From Anaerolinea sp. (GTDB lineage Bacteria; Chloroflexota; Anaerolineae; Aggregatilineales; UBA2796), in NCBI GenBank assembly GCA_014879835.1, contig JACSRJ010000141.1:1-56926 (forward strand): a stretch of DNA of 56,926 nt, given 5' to 3'. Positions 42,784-51,405 of this stretch are shown in pieces. The notes under the pieces are model-generated. The model was not told the DNA's origin. It did no database searches and was given only the letters and a program-made list of their open reading frames with translations. How positions within the stretch are numbered: the first letter of the stretch is position 1; every line of letters starts with the position of its first letter. A program made the position numbers and the translations under genes.

Positions 42784-44490
42784 GTGATTACACTTGGTCT
42801 TGCCCATGACTTGTTCATCTCCTCCGCCGCATTGGTGCGCGATGGGGAGGTCGTCGCTGCCATCGCCGAAGAACGCTTGAACCGTCAGAAGCAGTATAAA
42901 GGCTTCCCCATGCAGGCCCTCAAAACCTGCCTGCGCATGGCGGGGGCGAGCCTTGATGAAGTGGATGCGGTTGCGGTTGGTTGGAACCCAACTCGTCATC
43001 TTGAACACCCTGCGCAGCGCTGGTCAAACAACGCCCGCTGGCGCCCTGAATATCTATATGGGGTGCCCAACATGCTTTTGGGCGCTTCGGGCGCTGGCTC
43101 TGGCGAGTGGATTGAGCAGTCCTTGGAAAGCCTCCACCCGCGCATCATCTATTACGATCATCAACTGGCCCACGCAGCCAATGCCTTTTACCTCAGCGGT
43201 TATGACCGGGCTGCGGTCTTTTGCGCTGATGGTCGAGGCGAACGGGCGACCGTTTACTTTGGGTGGGCAGACCGCCAAACGGGGATTCACAAACTGGGCG
43301 AACTGCGGGTGCCGCAGTCGTTGGGGCTGTTTTATGGCGCGATCACCCAATACCTAGGCTTCAAACCGGACAGTGACGAGTGGAAAGTAATGGCGCTGGC
43401 CTCCTTTGGGGTGCCCCAGAATGCTTATTACCCCCTGATGCGCGCATTGGTGGAGATCGATGAGCGCAAGGGCACGTTTTACCTCGATCAACGCTACTTC
43501 TCTTACAGCGAACCGGAGACCTACGGGGGCAAGTTTTTCACCCCTGAATTTGTGGAGCGCTTTGGCCCTCCGCGCAGCCCCGACGGGGACTATGAACAGC
43601 GCCACTATGATATTGCGTGGGCCCTTCAGCAGGTGTTTGAGGAGATCATGACCGCGCTGCTGAACCACCTGCACCAGCGTACCGGCGAATCGAAACTGGT
43701 GGTAGCGGGCGGCTCGATGATGAACTCTGTCTACAACGGCAAGATCACGGGTCTCACCCCTTTTAAGGAAGTGTTTATCTCCTCCTGTCCCGATGACAGC
43801 GGGATTTCTGTGGGCGCAGCCCTTCTGGCATACCATCAGCGGGCTGAGAGACCAGCGTTCCCGGCACACCCTCACAATTACTGGGGACCCAGTTATGATC
43901 AGGAGATTGAGGAGACCCTCAAACGTTACAAACTGCGCTATACCCCACTCTCCGATCCCTCCCTCACTGGTGCAGAGCTTCTGATACAGGGCAGTCTATT
44001 GGGCTGGTTTCAGGGGCGGATGGAGTTCGGGCAGCGGGCACTGGGCAACCGTTCGATCTTGATTGATCCCCGCCGCGCCGATGGTAAGGATGTGGTCAAT
44101 AGTGCGGTGAAGTACCGCGAGAGCTTCCGCCCCTTCGCCCCTGCGATCCTTGCCGAACGCACTGCGGAGTGGTTCTATGCCGAACCCCATGCACTTGTGC
44201 CCTTTATGGAGCGGGTGTACTTGTTTCGGGAAGAACTTCGGGGACAGGTTCCGGCAGTAGTCCATGTGGACGGTACGGGGCGTTTGCAGACTGTGGAGCG
44301 GGAGCATAATCCCCGCTACTACGACCTGATCCGGCATTTTGAACACCAAACGGGTGTGCCCATCGTGCTCAATACCTCATTTAACCTGAACGGTGAGCCT
44401 ATTGTTTGCACTCCTACGGACGCTATCCGCACCTTTTATTCATGCGGTTTGGATGCCCTCATTCTGGGGGATTATTTGCTCACTAAATAA
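42784..44490 (+). CDS. NodU/CmcH-family carbamoyltransferase
   Basis: The 568-residue enzyme transfers a carbamoyl group from carbamoyl phosphate (via carbamoyl-adenylate) to a hydroxyl, as in NodU, CmcH and TobZ. The N-terminal Kae1-like domain shows the metal-binding DHQLAHAANAF (His126, His130) and VVAGGSMMNSVYNG; the C-terminal domain shows GRMEFGQRALGNRSIL and NTSFNLNGEPIV. The GTG at 42784 follows AGAGGGA; an ATG at 42751 lies inside the methyltransferase gene. Next to the formyl- and methyltransferases it should decorate a sugar of the surface glycan. The route needs carbamoyl phosphate, which CarB in this window supplies. Confidence 0.92.
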   Translation: MITLGLAHDLFISSAALVRDGEVVAAIAEERLNRQKQYKGFPMQALKTCLRMAGASLDEVDAVAVGWNPTRHLEHPAQRWSNNARWRPEYLYGVPNMLLGASGAGSGEWIEQSLESLHPRIIYYDHQLAHAANAFYLSGYDRAAVFCADGRGERATVYFGWADRQTGIHKLGELRVPQSLGLFYGAITQYLGFKPDSDEWKVMALASFGVPQNAYYPLMRALVEIDERKGTFYLDQRYFSYSEPETYGGKFFTPEFVERFGPPRSPDGDYEQRHYDIAWALQQVFEEIMTALLNHLHQRTGESKLVVAGGSMMNSVYNGKITGLTPFKEVFISSCPDDSGISVGAALLAYHQRAERPAFPAHPHNYWGPSYDQEIEETLKRYKLRYTPLSDPSLTGAELLIQGSLLGWFQGRMEFGQRALGNRSILIDPRRADGKDVVNSAVKYRESFRPFAPAILAERTAEWFYAEPHALVPFMERVYLFREELRGQVPAVVHVDGTGRLQTVEREHNPRYYDLIRHFEHQTGVPIVLNTSFNLNGEPIVCTPTDAIRTFYSCGLDALILGDYLLTK

Positions 44491-44507
44491 TCCGCCGCGC
44501 TAGAGTC

Positions 44508-45218
44508 TTAGGTATTTTGACTGCTCTGCTGCTGGTTGAGCAAGTCATCCAAGCTGAGATCACTCGAAGTGCCCTCAACTGCTTGACGCAGGCGAGGGCT
44601 GATCTCACCATCCTCATTGACCTGAATCGGCGATGTCTCCTCACTGATGAAGACCTTGTGGCCCCGTGCATAGTTCCCGTTTATGCTGACCGTGTAGCGC
44701 CAACCATCGCCAATACGTGGCTCCAGCAGTTGAAACCATCCCGGCGGGCTGATCACATGCCGACCCGGATCGAGGTCATAGGACTGCTCAAAATGAAAGT
44801 GGTTGGTGGAGTTTTCGCTGGCCAGTCGAAAGCTCAGGGTGAGGGTGGTAGGCAGCGTCACCTGAAGGACTGCATAGGGACGAATCCGGCGGGTATCTGC
44901 AGGTAAGTTATCAAAAGGGTACGGGCGGCTATCCTCGTTGGCATAAAGACCGATCTCCTTGAGCCAATGGCCTACCGTCTTGACCTTCACCAGCTTCACC
45001 AACCTTGACACCTGCGCGCTCACAAGCAAGAGGGCAGCCACAGCAAGGATCACGATCCCAATCCCATCGTACCGTTTGGTGTTGCGGGCGAGAATAAAGA
45101 TCCCGATCCCAATGGTGAACACAAGGCCCAACAGTCCTGAGAGCAGTCCGATCAGGCGCGAGTCAACATTGAAGAATCCGATTCTTGAGGGCTTGCCATT
45201 TGGTGATTTCCGTTTCAA
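44508..45218 (-). CDS. Membrane protein of unknown function
   Basis: The 236-residue product has two N-terminal transmembrane helices (about residues 22-45 and 52-70) and a soluble part of about 150 residues with beta-rich character (TLPTTLTLSFRLAS, GWRYTVSING), ending in an acidic, Gln/Ser-rich tail. TTG start with AGGAG upstream; it overlaps the MFS gene stop by 4 bases (TTGA), so the two are coupled. I recognise no family. Confidence 0.7.
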   Translation of the reverse strand: MKRKSPNGKPSRIGFFNVDSRLIGLLSGLLGLVFTIGIGIFILARNTKRYDGIGIVILAVAALLLVSAQVSRLVKLVKVKTVGHWLKEIGLYANEDSRPYPFDNLPADTRRIRPYAVLQVTLPTTLTLSFRLASENSTNHFHFEQSYDLDPGRHVISPPGWFQLLEPRIGDGWRYTVSINGNYARGHKVFISEETSPIQVNEDGEISPRLRQAVEGTSSDLSLDDLLNQQQSSQNT

Positions 45219-46477
45219 GCGGCATCTCCTAAGGTCTCTCCAAGGGCTAAGTGCATTCTACTCACAATGCCCATGATCGCCACTGAAATCAGAATCAGGC
45301 CCAAACCGAGAGCAAAAATCACCGTCTCTGAGACCCCCTGATTGAGTAAAAAGACCCCTACAAAAGGCGCGATCAACCCGCGCACCCCAAGCAGAGTCGT
45401 CTGAAGTGCGGAATACTCAGCCAGACGGCGTACCCCTGAAAGCTGCATCGCGGTGCTGAGGAACCCCAAATCCAAACCAGCACTGGCCATCCCAAAAGCG
45501 GCAAAGGCGGGCGCAAGCATCCAACCCTGAGTAGCGCTCATGTAACTGAGGGGCACAATGGCCGCAATCAAGAAGGTGAGGCGGAGAGTCCACAGCCCGC
45601 CTCGGCGGTCAATGGCACGCCCCAAGATGACGTAACCGATCAGGAAAAAGGTTGACTGGACAGTGTTGAGCAGCCCGACCTGTGAATAACTGAGGGCAAG
45701 GCGATCCACCTGCACATTCGGGAAGATGACTGATCCCATAATCATTCCGAAGCCGTAACAGACAAGGGCCACCAGATAAATCACAAAACGCCGATCTTCT
45801 CGCAGAATCTTGATCAGGTTGTTGTTTTCGCCCTTTTTAGGCACGGGAATCTCATCCTCACTAAATTTGAGGCGTCCAAACTGCACCGTGGACAGGACGG
45901 CGGCAATACCGCCGATGGGAAACAGCACCTGATGTCCAAAGGTATCCAGAATCCATCCGGCGATGGGGGTGAAACCGAGGGTGGCTAAGGCCATCCCCAC
46001 CCGAATCAGGCTCATCACCCGCCCCCGTGAGCGCGAGGGGTAGATCACCTGCATGATCCGGGTGTAAACAGGGGTGGGAAAGCTTTCCATGATCCAGAAG
46101 ATGAGCAGCAGCGCCACCAACCCTTGATAACCGGAGATAAAGGCTGAGAGTACAAACATACTCCGCCCGATCAACCAGCACACTTGAGCAGCACGCAGCA
46201 ACCCATGTTTTTTGGGTAGGATCGCCACACTCACAGTATTGAGCAGAAAGCCCGCGAACTGTTGGGCCAGATAAAGGGCTACCCAATCAGGCGACGCCCC
46301 AAGGCGACGCAGCACTACCGGGACGAAATTGAGACAGGCCAGAAAAAGGCCAAACAGGGAGGCCCCTACAAACTCGATATACATATTCCGGCGGACGACC
46401 GGGTCAAGGTCGCCAACCATCATGAACTCAACACGGCGCGCTAGTTTACGGATGGGCAGGGGGAATAAAACAGACAT
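45215..46477 (-). CDS. Major facilitator superfamily transporter
   Basis: The 420-residue protein has about 12 hydrophobic helices with a basic central loop (RLKFSEDEIPVPKKGE near residues 203-220) and an MFS-like RGRVMSLIRVG segment. Substrate unknown. The likely -10 is TATCAT at 46522-46527 on the minus strand. No Shine-Dalgarno is evident before the ATG at 46477; an ATG pair at residues 19-20 is an alternative start. It is the first gene of a two-gene unit. Confidence 0.85.
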   Translation of the reverse strand: MSVLFPLPIRKLARRVEFMMVGDLDPVVRRNMYIEFVGASLFGLFLACLNFVPVVLRRLGASPDWVALYLAQQFAGFLLNTVSVAILPKKHGLLRAAQVCWLIGRSMFVLSAFISGYQGLVALLLIFWIMESFPTPVYTRIMQVIYPSRSRGRVMSLIRVGMALATLGFTPIAGWILDTFGHQVLFPIGGIAAVLSTVQFGRLKFSEDEIPVPKKGENNNLIKILREDRRFVIYLVALVCYGFGMIMGSVIFPNVQVDRLALSYSQVGLLNTVQSTFFLIGYVILGRAIDRRGGLWTLRLTFLIAAIVPLSYMSATQGWMLAPAFAAFGMASAGLDLGFLSTAMQLSGVRRLAEYSALQTTLLGVRGLIAPFVGVFLLNQGVSETVIFALGLGLILISVAIMGIVSRMHLALGETLGDAA

Positions 46478-46638
46478 GAAGGAGTCTGAACCTCTTGTTG
46501 TGTGATCCGTGCGGGCAATCCATGATAGCGCGCTTCGACGCCGCTTACCATCTCAAAATTCAGGTGAATCGGGACGTTTAAGGGGCTTCCCCGTAAAGGC
46601 TTATTGCCTTCACATCCTAATGTTCACACTGGATGTGC

Positions 46639-46668
46639 TTGCATCTGCCCTCAGTTTGGTGGCATAAT
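46639..46668 (+). promoter_or_regulatory. Promoter of the MOSC gene
   Basis: TTGCAT (46639-46644), 18 bases, then the extended -10 TGGCATAAT (46660-46668). Confidence 0.45.
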
Positions 46669-46743
46669 CCCCTTACCCACCGCGTTCAACGTCGATTTTT
46701 CCCCAATAACATTGCCGAGTTCAGGCGAAAGGACACAACCACG

Positions 46744-47553
46744 ATGAGTCAGCCGATCTTGAGTGCTATCCATCTTTACCCGATCAAGTCTTGTGGAGGT
46801 TCTTCACTTCAGGAAGGTGAAGCGGATGCACGTGGGCTGAAATATGATCGCCACTGGTTGGTGGTCACCCCAGAGGGAGCATTCTTGACTCAGCGCGATG
46901 AGCCACGCCTAGCCCTGATCCAGCCCCAATTAGAGGCAGATACCCTGACTATCCGGGCAGCGGGCATGTCCCCCTTGCATATTCCTTTGGGGCTGGGCGG
47001 GGAACGCATGGAAGTGAGTATCTGGCGGGATCGATGCAGCGCTTATCATCAGGGGTCGGAGGCGGCTCAGTGGTTCAGTGATTTTCTCAAAACTGAGACC
47101 TGTCTCGTGCGGATGGCTGATGATCAGGTGCGCCGGGTGAATCCCAAGTATGCCCGCCGCGAGGATGATCAGGTAGGCTTTGCCGACGCCTATCCTTTCC
47201 TGCTGATCTCGGAGGGATCGTTAAATGACCTCAACAGTCGGATGAGTTCCCCTTTGCCCATGAATCGTTTCCGCCCCAATCTGGTGGTGAGTGGGGTCAC
47301 GCCTTATGCCGAGGATGAATGGACTCAGGTGCAGATCGGAGAGATGATCTTTGATCTGGTCAAACCTTGTGTGCGCTGCGTAATCACAACCACTGATCAG
47401 GTCACTGCAAAGCGCGGCAAGGAGCCGCTGCGCACACTGGCAACCTACCGCGATCTACCTGAAAAAGGCGTGATCTTTGGGCAAAATCTGATTCACGCAG
47501 CCCCCGGAAAAATTAAGGTGGGCGACCCTGTGAAGGTGATTACCCATCGTTAA
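46744..47553 (+). CDS. MOSC domain protein (YcbX-like)
   Basis: The 269-residue protein combines an N-terminal MOSC beta-barrel domain (ILSAIHLYPIKSCGG, GLKYDRHWLVV) with a C-terminal MOSC domain containing PCVRCVITTTDQ, where the second cysteine is the candidate molybdenum-binding residue. YcbX and mARC relatives reduce N-hydroxylated compounds using Moco. No electron-transfer domain is fused at the C-terminus, so a separate ferredoxin or flavoprotein would be needed. The ATG at 46744 follows AAAGGA; the upstream ORF from 46633 covers the promoter. Confidence 0.88.
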   Translation: MSQPILSAIHLYPIKSCGGSSLQEGEADARGLKYDRHWLVVTPEGAFLTQRDEPRLALIQPQLEADTLTIRAAGMSPLHIPLGLGGERMEVSIWRDRCSAYHQGSEAAQWFSDFLKTETCLVRMADDQVRRVNPKYARREDDQVGFADAYPFLLISEGSLNDLNSRMSSPLPMNRFRPNLVVSGVTPYAEDEWTQVQIGEMIFDLVKPCVRCVITTTDQVTAKRGKEPLRTLATYRDLPEKGVIFGQNLIHAAPGKIKVGDPVKVITHR

Positions 47554-47592
47554 AACATCTTCCTGTCTTTTTCTGCGGGAGGGAAAGGGCAA

Positions 47593-47601
47593 TGTTATAA
47601 T
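47593..47601 (+). promoter_or_regulatory. Extended -10 promoter before the sigma factor
   Basis: TGTTATAAT is a perfect extended -10 with a start site near 47608. No ECF-type GGAAT/GTT pair is obvious at the usual distance, so housekeeping sigma recognition is likely here. Confidence 0.5.
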
Positions 47602-47635
47602 CCCCCTACTTTCTAACCCAGTGTAGGGGTACACC

Positions 47636-48289
47636 TTGCCCGACCGTACCAATGACCAATGGCTTACAGACTTGCGCAGCAGTTCAGAAGAGCGGGATTC
47701 CGCACTTCATGATCTGCGCGCTCGCCTTCAGCGGGGCATTTTCTTTTACCTCAGTCATGAACGCAGCGACCTTGCCGGACTTGCCCCGGAGGAACTTCAG
47801 CATATGGCTGAAGATTTCTCTCAGGAGGCCATTCTAAGGGTACTGGACAACCTCGATTCGTTTCGGGGTGACAGCCAGTTCACCACATGGGCCACCAAAG
47901 TTGCGGTGCGGATTGCGATCAGTGAGTTGCGCCGCAGTCGTTACAAAGATTTCAGCCTTGATGCACTTACCGCAGAGGGAGACCTGCGCGAGAGCAACCT
48001 CACCTCGATCAACAGTACCCCTCCAGATCGCCCTGAAACCGTCACCGAAAAGAGCGAAGTCCTGAATCGAGTTCAGGAGGCCTTTCGCGAAGTCCTCACC
48101 CCGCGTCAGCGGGCAGCAATGGAGGCGATCATCCTCGAAGGTATCCCTTTGGAGATTGTGGCCACCCAGTTGGGGACAAATCGAAATGCCCTCTACAAAC
48201 TCATTTTTGATGCCCGACGAAAACTGCGTTTGCGCCTCAGTGAACAAGGGATGTCGCCGGAGTACATTATGGATTTGTTCGAAAGTTAG
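47636..48289 (+). CDS. ECF-type sigma factor
   Basis: The 217-residue protein has sigma region 2 (about residues 50-105: DFSQEAILRVLDNLDSFRGD, TTWATKVAVRIAISELRRSR) and region 4 (about 150-205: LTPRQRAAMEAIILEG, HTH NRNALYKLIFDARRKL) without region 3, the ECF layout. TTG start with AGGGG upstream. It is followed by a small Cys/His-rich protein and thioredoxin reductase, the arrangement of thiol-stress sigma factors (SigR-RsrA-TrxBA of Streptomyces). Confidence 0.9.
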   Translation: MPDRTNDQWLTDLRSSSEERDSALHDLRARLQRGIFFYLSHERSDLAGLAPEELQHMAEDFSQEAILRVLDNLDSFRGDSQFTTWATKVAVRIAISELRRSRYKDFSLDALTAEGDLRESNLTSINSTPPDRPETVTEKSEVLNRVQEAFREVLTPRQRAAMEAIILEGIPLEIVATQLGTNRNALYKLIFDARRKLRLRLSEQGMSPEYIMDLFES

Positions 48290-48360
48290 GACTGGATAAA
48301 AGGTAAGAAAGCCAACAGCCCTGTTATCTATGTTAACGAATGACGTGAGATAGCAACTCG

Positions 48361-48621
48361 ATGAGCAGTTCAAAACGCACCACCCGTGCCCTACTTCTGG
48401 TTCAAAAAATGTTGGAGGCGCACGAATCCGAAATTTCGTGTTCTGAGTGCGCCGAAAAAATGGACTGTCTTGCCGAACTTAAGGTTGTGGGCAAGACTCC
48501 TGAAGGCGCGCTGGAAGCAATTGAGCGGCATGTTGAGTGCTGCCACTGCTGTGCCGCCGAATTTGAAGCATTATTGGCGATTCTGAAGATGGAAAGCAGC
48601 GCTGAAACCCACGAGGCTTAA
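48361..48621 (+). CDS. Cys/His-rich small protein, candidate ZAS anti-sigma factor
   Basis: This 86-residue protein has eight cysteines or paired histidines in two clusters: Cys27, Cys30 and Cys36 (SCSECAEKMDC), then His57, Cys60, Cys61, His62, Cys63, Cys64. His57-xxx-Cys61-xx-Cys64 matches the HxxxCxxC motif of zinc anti-sigma (ZAS) factors. There is no membrane helix, so it would be a soluble redox-sensitive anti-sigma like RsrA. It is encoded 71 bases after the sigma gene and 17 bases before trxB. The anti-sigma role is inferred from motif and position. Confidence 0.7.
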   Translation: MSSSKRTTRALLLVQKMLEAHESEISCSECAEKMDCLAELKVVGKTPEGALEAIERHVECCHCCAAEFEALLAILKMESSAETHEA

Positions 48622-48638
48622 GGAGTAATTCTAGACCG

Positions 48639-49571
48639 ATGCAGCACGAAAAGGTATTAATCATTGGTTCGGGACCCGCGGGCTTAACGGCTGCGCTTTA
48701 TGCAGCGCGGGCAAACCTCAACCCTATCCTGATCGCGGGCCCTCAGTTTGGGGGGCAGGTTGCACTCACTCATGAGATCGAGAATTACCCCGGATTTCCC
48801 GGCGGCAGCGGTGCTGATCTGATCGACCTCATGAAAGAACAGGCGGAGCGTTTTGGAGCGCGAATCGAGATGGACGTTGTCCTCAGCGTTGATTTTGCGC
48901 ATGGCTCACCGTTTCGTGTTCAAACAGGCAATCAGGAATACCTTGCTGAAGCGCTGATCGTCACTTCGGGGGCCTCCCCTCGGATGCTCAATGTACCCGG
49001 CGAGAAAGAATTGACCGGGCGGGGCACCAGCTACTGCGGAACCTGTGATGGCTTTTTCTTTCGGGGCAAAAAGATTGTGGTGGTGGGCGGGGGGGACTCA
49101 GCCATCAAAGAGGCCTTGTTCCTGACCAAATTTGCCACCCATATTGACGTGATCCACCGTCGAGACAGCCTCCGCGCTGAAGCTGCCTTACAAAAGCGCG
49201 CTTTTGCCCACGAGAAGATTAACTTCATCTGGGACACGGTCGTTGATGAGATCATGGGCACCGATAAAGTGAACGCTGTCAAACTCCGTAACCTCAAGAC
49301 CGGAGAGGTTTACGAACATCCCACTGAAGGAGTCTTCATTTTTGTGGGACACGAACCAAACAACAGCCTTCTGAAAGGTGCTTTGAATATGGATGTGGGT
49401 GGTTATGTGATCACCGATAAACATATGGGCACCAACATTGAGGGCGTCTTTGCAGCCGGTGAAATTCAAGACCCTCTGTGGAAGCAGGTTGCGACTTCAG
49501 TTGGGCAAGGCTGTGCCGCCGCCATTGCTGCTGAGGAGTGGCTCTCGCAGCGAGAAACCGTCAAGGCCTGA
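48639..49571 (+). CDS. trxB: Thioredoxin reductase
   Basis: The 310-residue flavoprotein transfers electrons from NADPH to thioredoxin. It has the FAD motif IIGSGPAGLTAALYAARA (residues 8-25), the redox pair Cys133-Cys136 in YCGTCDGFF, the NADPH motif VVGGGDSAIKEALFL, and the C-terminal FAD segment GVFAAGEIQD. Usual length. It follows the sigma and ZAS-like genes on the same strand and could be a target or part of their operon. Confidence 0.94.
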   Translation: MQHEKVLIIGSGPAGLTAALYAARANLNPILIAGPQFGGQVALTHEIENYPGFPGGSGADLIDLMKEQAERFGARIEMDVVLSVDFAHGSPFRVQTGNQEYLAEALIVTSGASPRMLNVPGEKELTGRGTSYCGTCDGFFFRGKKIVVVGGGDSAIKEALFLTKFATHIDVIHRRDSLRAEAALQKRAFAHEKINFIWDTVVDEIMGTDKVNAVKLRNLKTGEVYEHPTEGVFIFVGHEPNNSLLKGALNMDVGGYVITDKHMGTNIEGVFAAGEIQDPLWKQVATSVGQGCAAAIAAEEWLSQRETVKA

Positions 49572-49583
49572 GCTTCAAGGTTT

Positions 49584-49613
49584 GTCCCCCTTCGGGCCGC
49601 ATTGAAGGGGGAT
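49584..49613. terminator. Hairpin between convergent trxB and kinase genes
   Basis: TCCCCCTTC pairs with GAAGGGGGA over a 10-base loop in the 50-base gap between opposing stops. It can act on both strands; there is no long T-run. Confidence 0.5.
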
Positions 49614-49621
49614 AAAGACAC

Positions 49622-51298
49622 TCAATCCTGAGTGTTTTTGAGGGCCGGCAGACCGATGACGAACCGTGCGCCGGAGCCGGGTTTGCTCTCTACGCTGATC
49701 TTGCCCCCATGACTTTCGATAATCTTTTGGCTGATAGCCAAACCTAAACCAGTACCCTTGGTCTTGGTCGTGTGAAATGGCTCAAAGACTTGTGTGATCT
49801 GTTCTGGTTTGATCCCACTCCCCGTGTCCCAAACGATGATCTGAACTTCCGGTGGTATGTCCTGTGTGGCAAGTCGGATTGTCCCTCCTTCCGGCATGGC
49901 ATCTACCGCATTCAAAAGCAAATTGAGCAGCACCTGTTTGATCTGGTCAGCGTTCCCATGCACCAAACTGCGCGCTTCAAGGACTTCCTCAACCATGATT
50001 CGGGAGTGGCTCAGTTTGCGCCCAGCAAGGCTTAGAACATCTTGGGTAACCTCGTTTATGTCCACTGGCGCGAGTTCAGAGCGGGCAGGGCGGGCAAAAT
50101 CCAAAAGCTGGCGAATGATCTGCTTGATCCGTTCTACTTCATTTTTTGCTTGTTCTACCAGTTCCTTATCCACTGGTCGGGAGCTTTCGATGTCCTCTAG
50201 GGTCATTTCGAGGTTGCTCATCAAAAGTTGAAGGGGGTTGTTGATCTCGTGGGCCACCACCGAGGCCATCATACCCAGCGAGGCTAATTTCTCGGAGCGC
50301 ATCAATTCGGCTTGGGCCGCCTGAAGTTGGGAGGTGCGTGCGGCGACATTTAGCTCCAGCGTTTGGGCGTAGTTTTGCAGACGGGTAAATAACAGCACAT
50401 TCTGTACTGCGAGTGCTGCCTGTTCCGCAATGGTTCGAAGGACTCGCAGGTGGTTGTTGTCAAATGCCCCTTTACGCATTGATCCCAAACTGATCAAACC
50501 CAGCGACCGTCCCTGATAAATAAGGGGCGCGGCCAGCGCACTTTGAGGGGGAAGTTGCAGTGGGAAAATATCTTCAAGGGGGACATCTGGACGTTCCCCC
50601 GTATTTTCAATCAGCAGGCAGGTTCGAAGGTTGGTGATCGATTCGGTTCTGGGACGAGTTTCCCCATTGTGTTCGATCTGTGCCCCAGCACCAAAGCCCC
50701 GCGCCCACACCTGAATTTCAGGCTGATCCGCTTCCCCCAAAATGACCACCCCACCATCACTGGGAATGGCTGAGAGGGCCGCATCGAGGAGCGATTCCGC
50801 CAGATTGTCAAAGGTAAAAGCCCGATTCATGGCTTCTCCCAACGAGAGGAGTAATTCCAACTGATGGGTTCGTTGAATTAAGTCCTCCTCCAACCGAAAA
50901 GCCCTGATTTTGCTGCGGGCCCGGGCGACCATTTCCACTGCATTAAAAGGCTTCACCATGTAGTCATCGGCGCCGATACCAAACCCGTGCATGATATCCT
51001 TAGGATCACGAGCCGCTGCTGTGACCACGATGATCGGGATGCGTTCGGAGCGTTTGTCCCCTCGGATTTGCTCAAGCACCTCAAACCCGCTCATGATAGG
51101 CATCTGAACATCAAGTAGAATCAAGTCAGGGGTGGGTGTTTCTAGTGCCTTACGGACTGCCGTGGGGCCGTCGCCCGCTTCATCAACAGTGAAACCTTCA
51201 CGCTCAAAAATACGTCGGATGAGAAGGCGGGCTTGGGCGTTATCGTCCACAACCAGAATGTGGGGGGTGTCTGGCTTCGGATTCGACTGATCGCTCAT
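49622..51298 (-). CDS. Receiver-GAF-histidine kinase hybrid
   Basis: The 558-residue cytoplasmic protein has an N-terminal receiver domain (DDN at 18-20, phospho-acceptor Asp63 in LILLDVQMP, Lys in YMVKPF), a GAF domain at about residues 150-310, a coiled-coil linker, a HisKA dimerisation domain with His350 (VVAHEINNPLQLL) and a HATPase domain with N-box NLLLNAVDAM, DTGSGI and GTGLGLAIS. With no membrane segment, the input is a soluble ligand on GAF or phosphorylation of its own receiver. No partner response regulator is adjacent. Confidence 0.93.
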   Translation of the reverse strand: MSDQSNPKPDTPHILVVDDNAQARLLIRRIFEREGFTVDEAGDGPTAVRKALETPTPDLILLDVQMPIMSGFEVLEQIRGDKRSERIPIIVVTAAARDPKDIMHGFGIGADDYMVKPFNAVEMVARARSKIRAFRLEEDLIQRTHQLELLLSLGEAMNRAFTFDNLAESLLDAALSAIPSDGGVVILGEADQPEIQVWARGFGAGAQIEHNGETRPRTESITNLRTCLLIENTGERPDVPLEDIFPLQLPPQSALAAPLIYQGRSLGLISLGSMRKGAFDNNHLRVLRTIAEQAALAVQNVLLFTRLQNYAQTLELNVAARTSQLQAAQAELMRSEKLASLGMMASVVAHEINNPLQLLMSNLEMTLEDIESSRPVDKELVEQAKNEVERIKQIIRQLLDFARPARSELAPVDINEVTQDVLSLAGRKLSHSRIMVEEVLEARSLVHGNADQIKQVLLNLLLNAVDAMPEGGTIRLATQDIPPEVQIIVWDTGSGIKPEQITQVFEPFHTTKTKGTGLGLAISQKIIESHGGKISVESKPGSGARFVIGLPALKNTQD

Positions 51299-51405
51299 AA
51301 AAATGTCGTCTCGCGTTCATGCAAGCATATACCAGATTAGCATACCCCAGAGATTGTAGCGCGCTCAGGTTGAAGTGTGGCAGAATCCGCTCAACTGGGG
51401 GAAAC

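Noticed and set aside
46578-46588. Third LacI operator (ACGTTTAAG half-site before the MOSC gene)
   Set aside because: Only one half matches the palindrome at 4065-4078; the other half is GGG and there is no promoter placed as in the other two sites.
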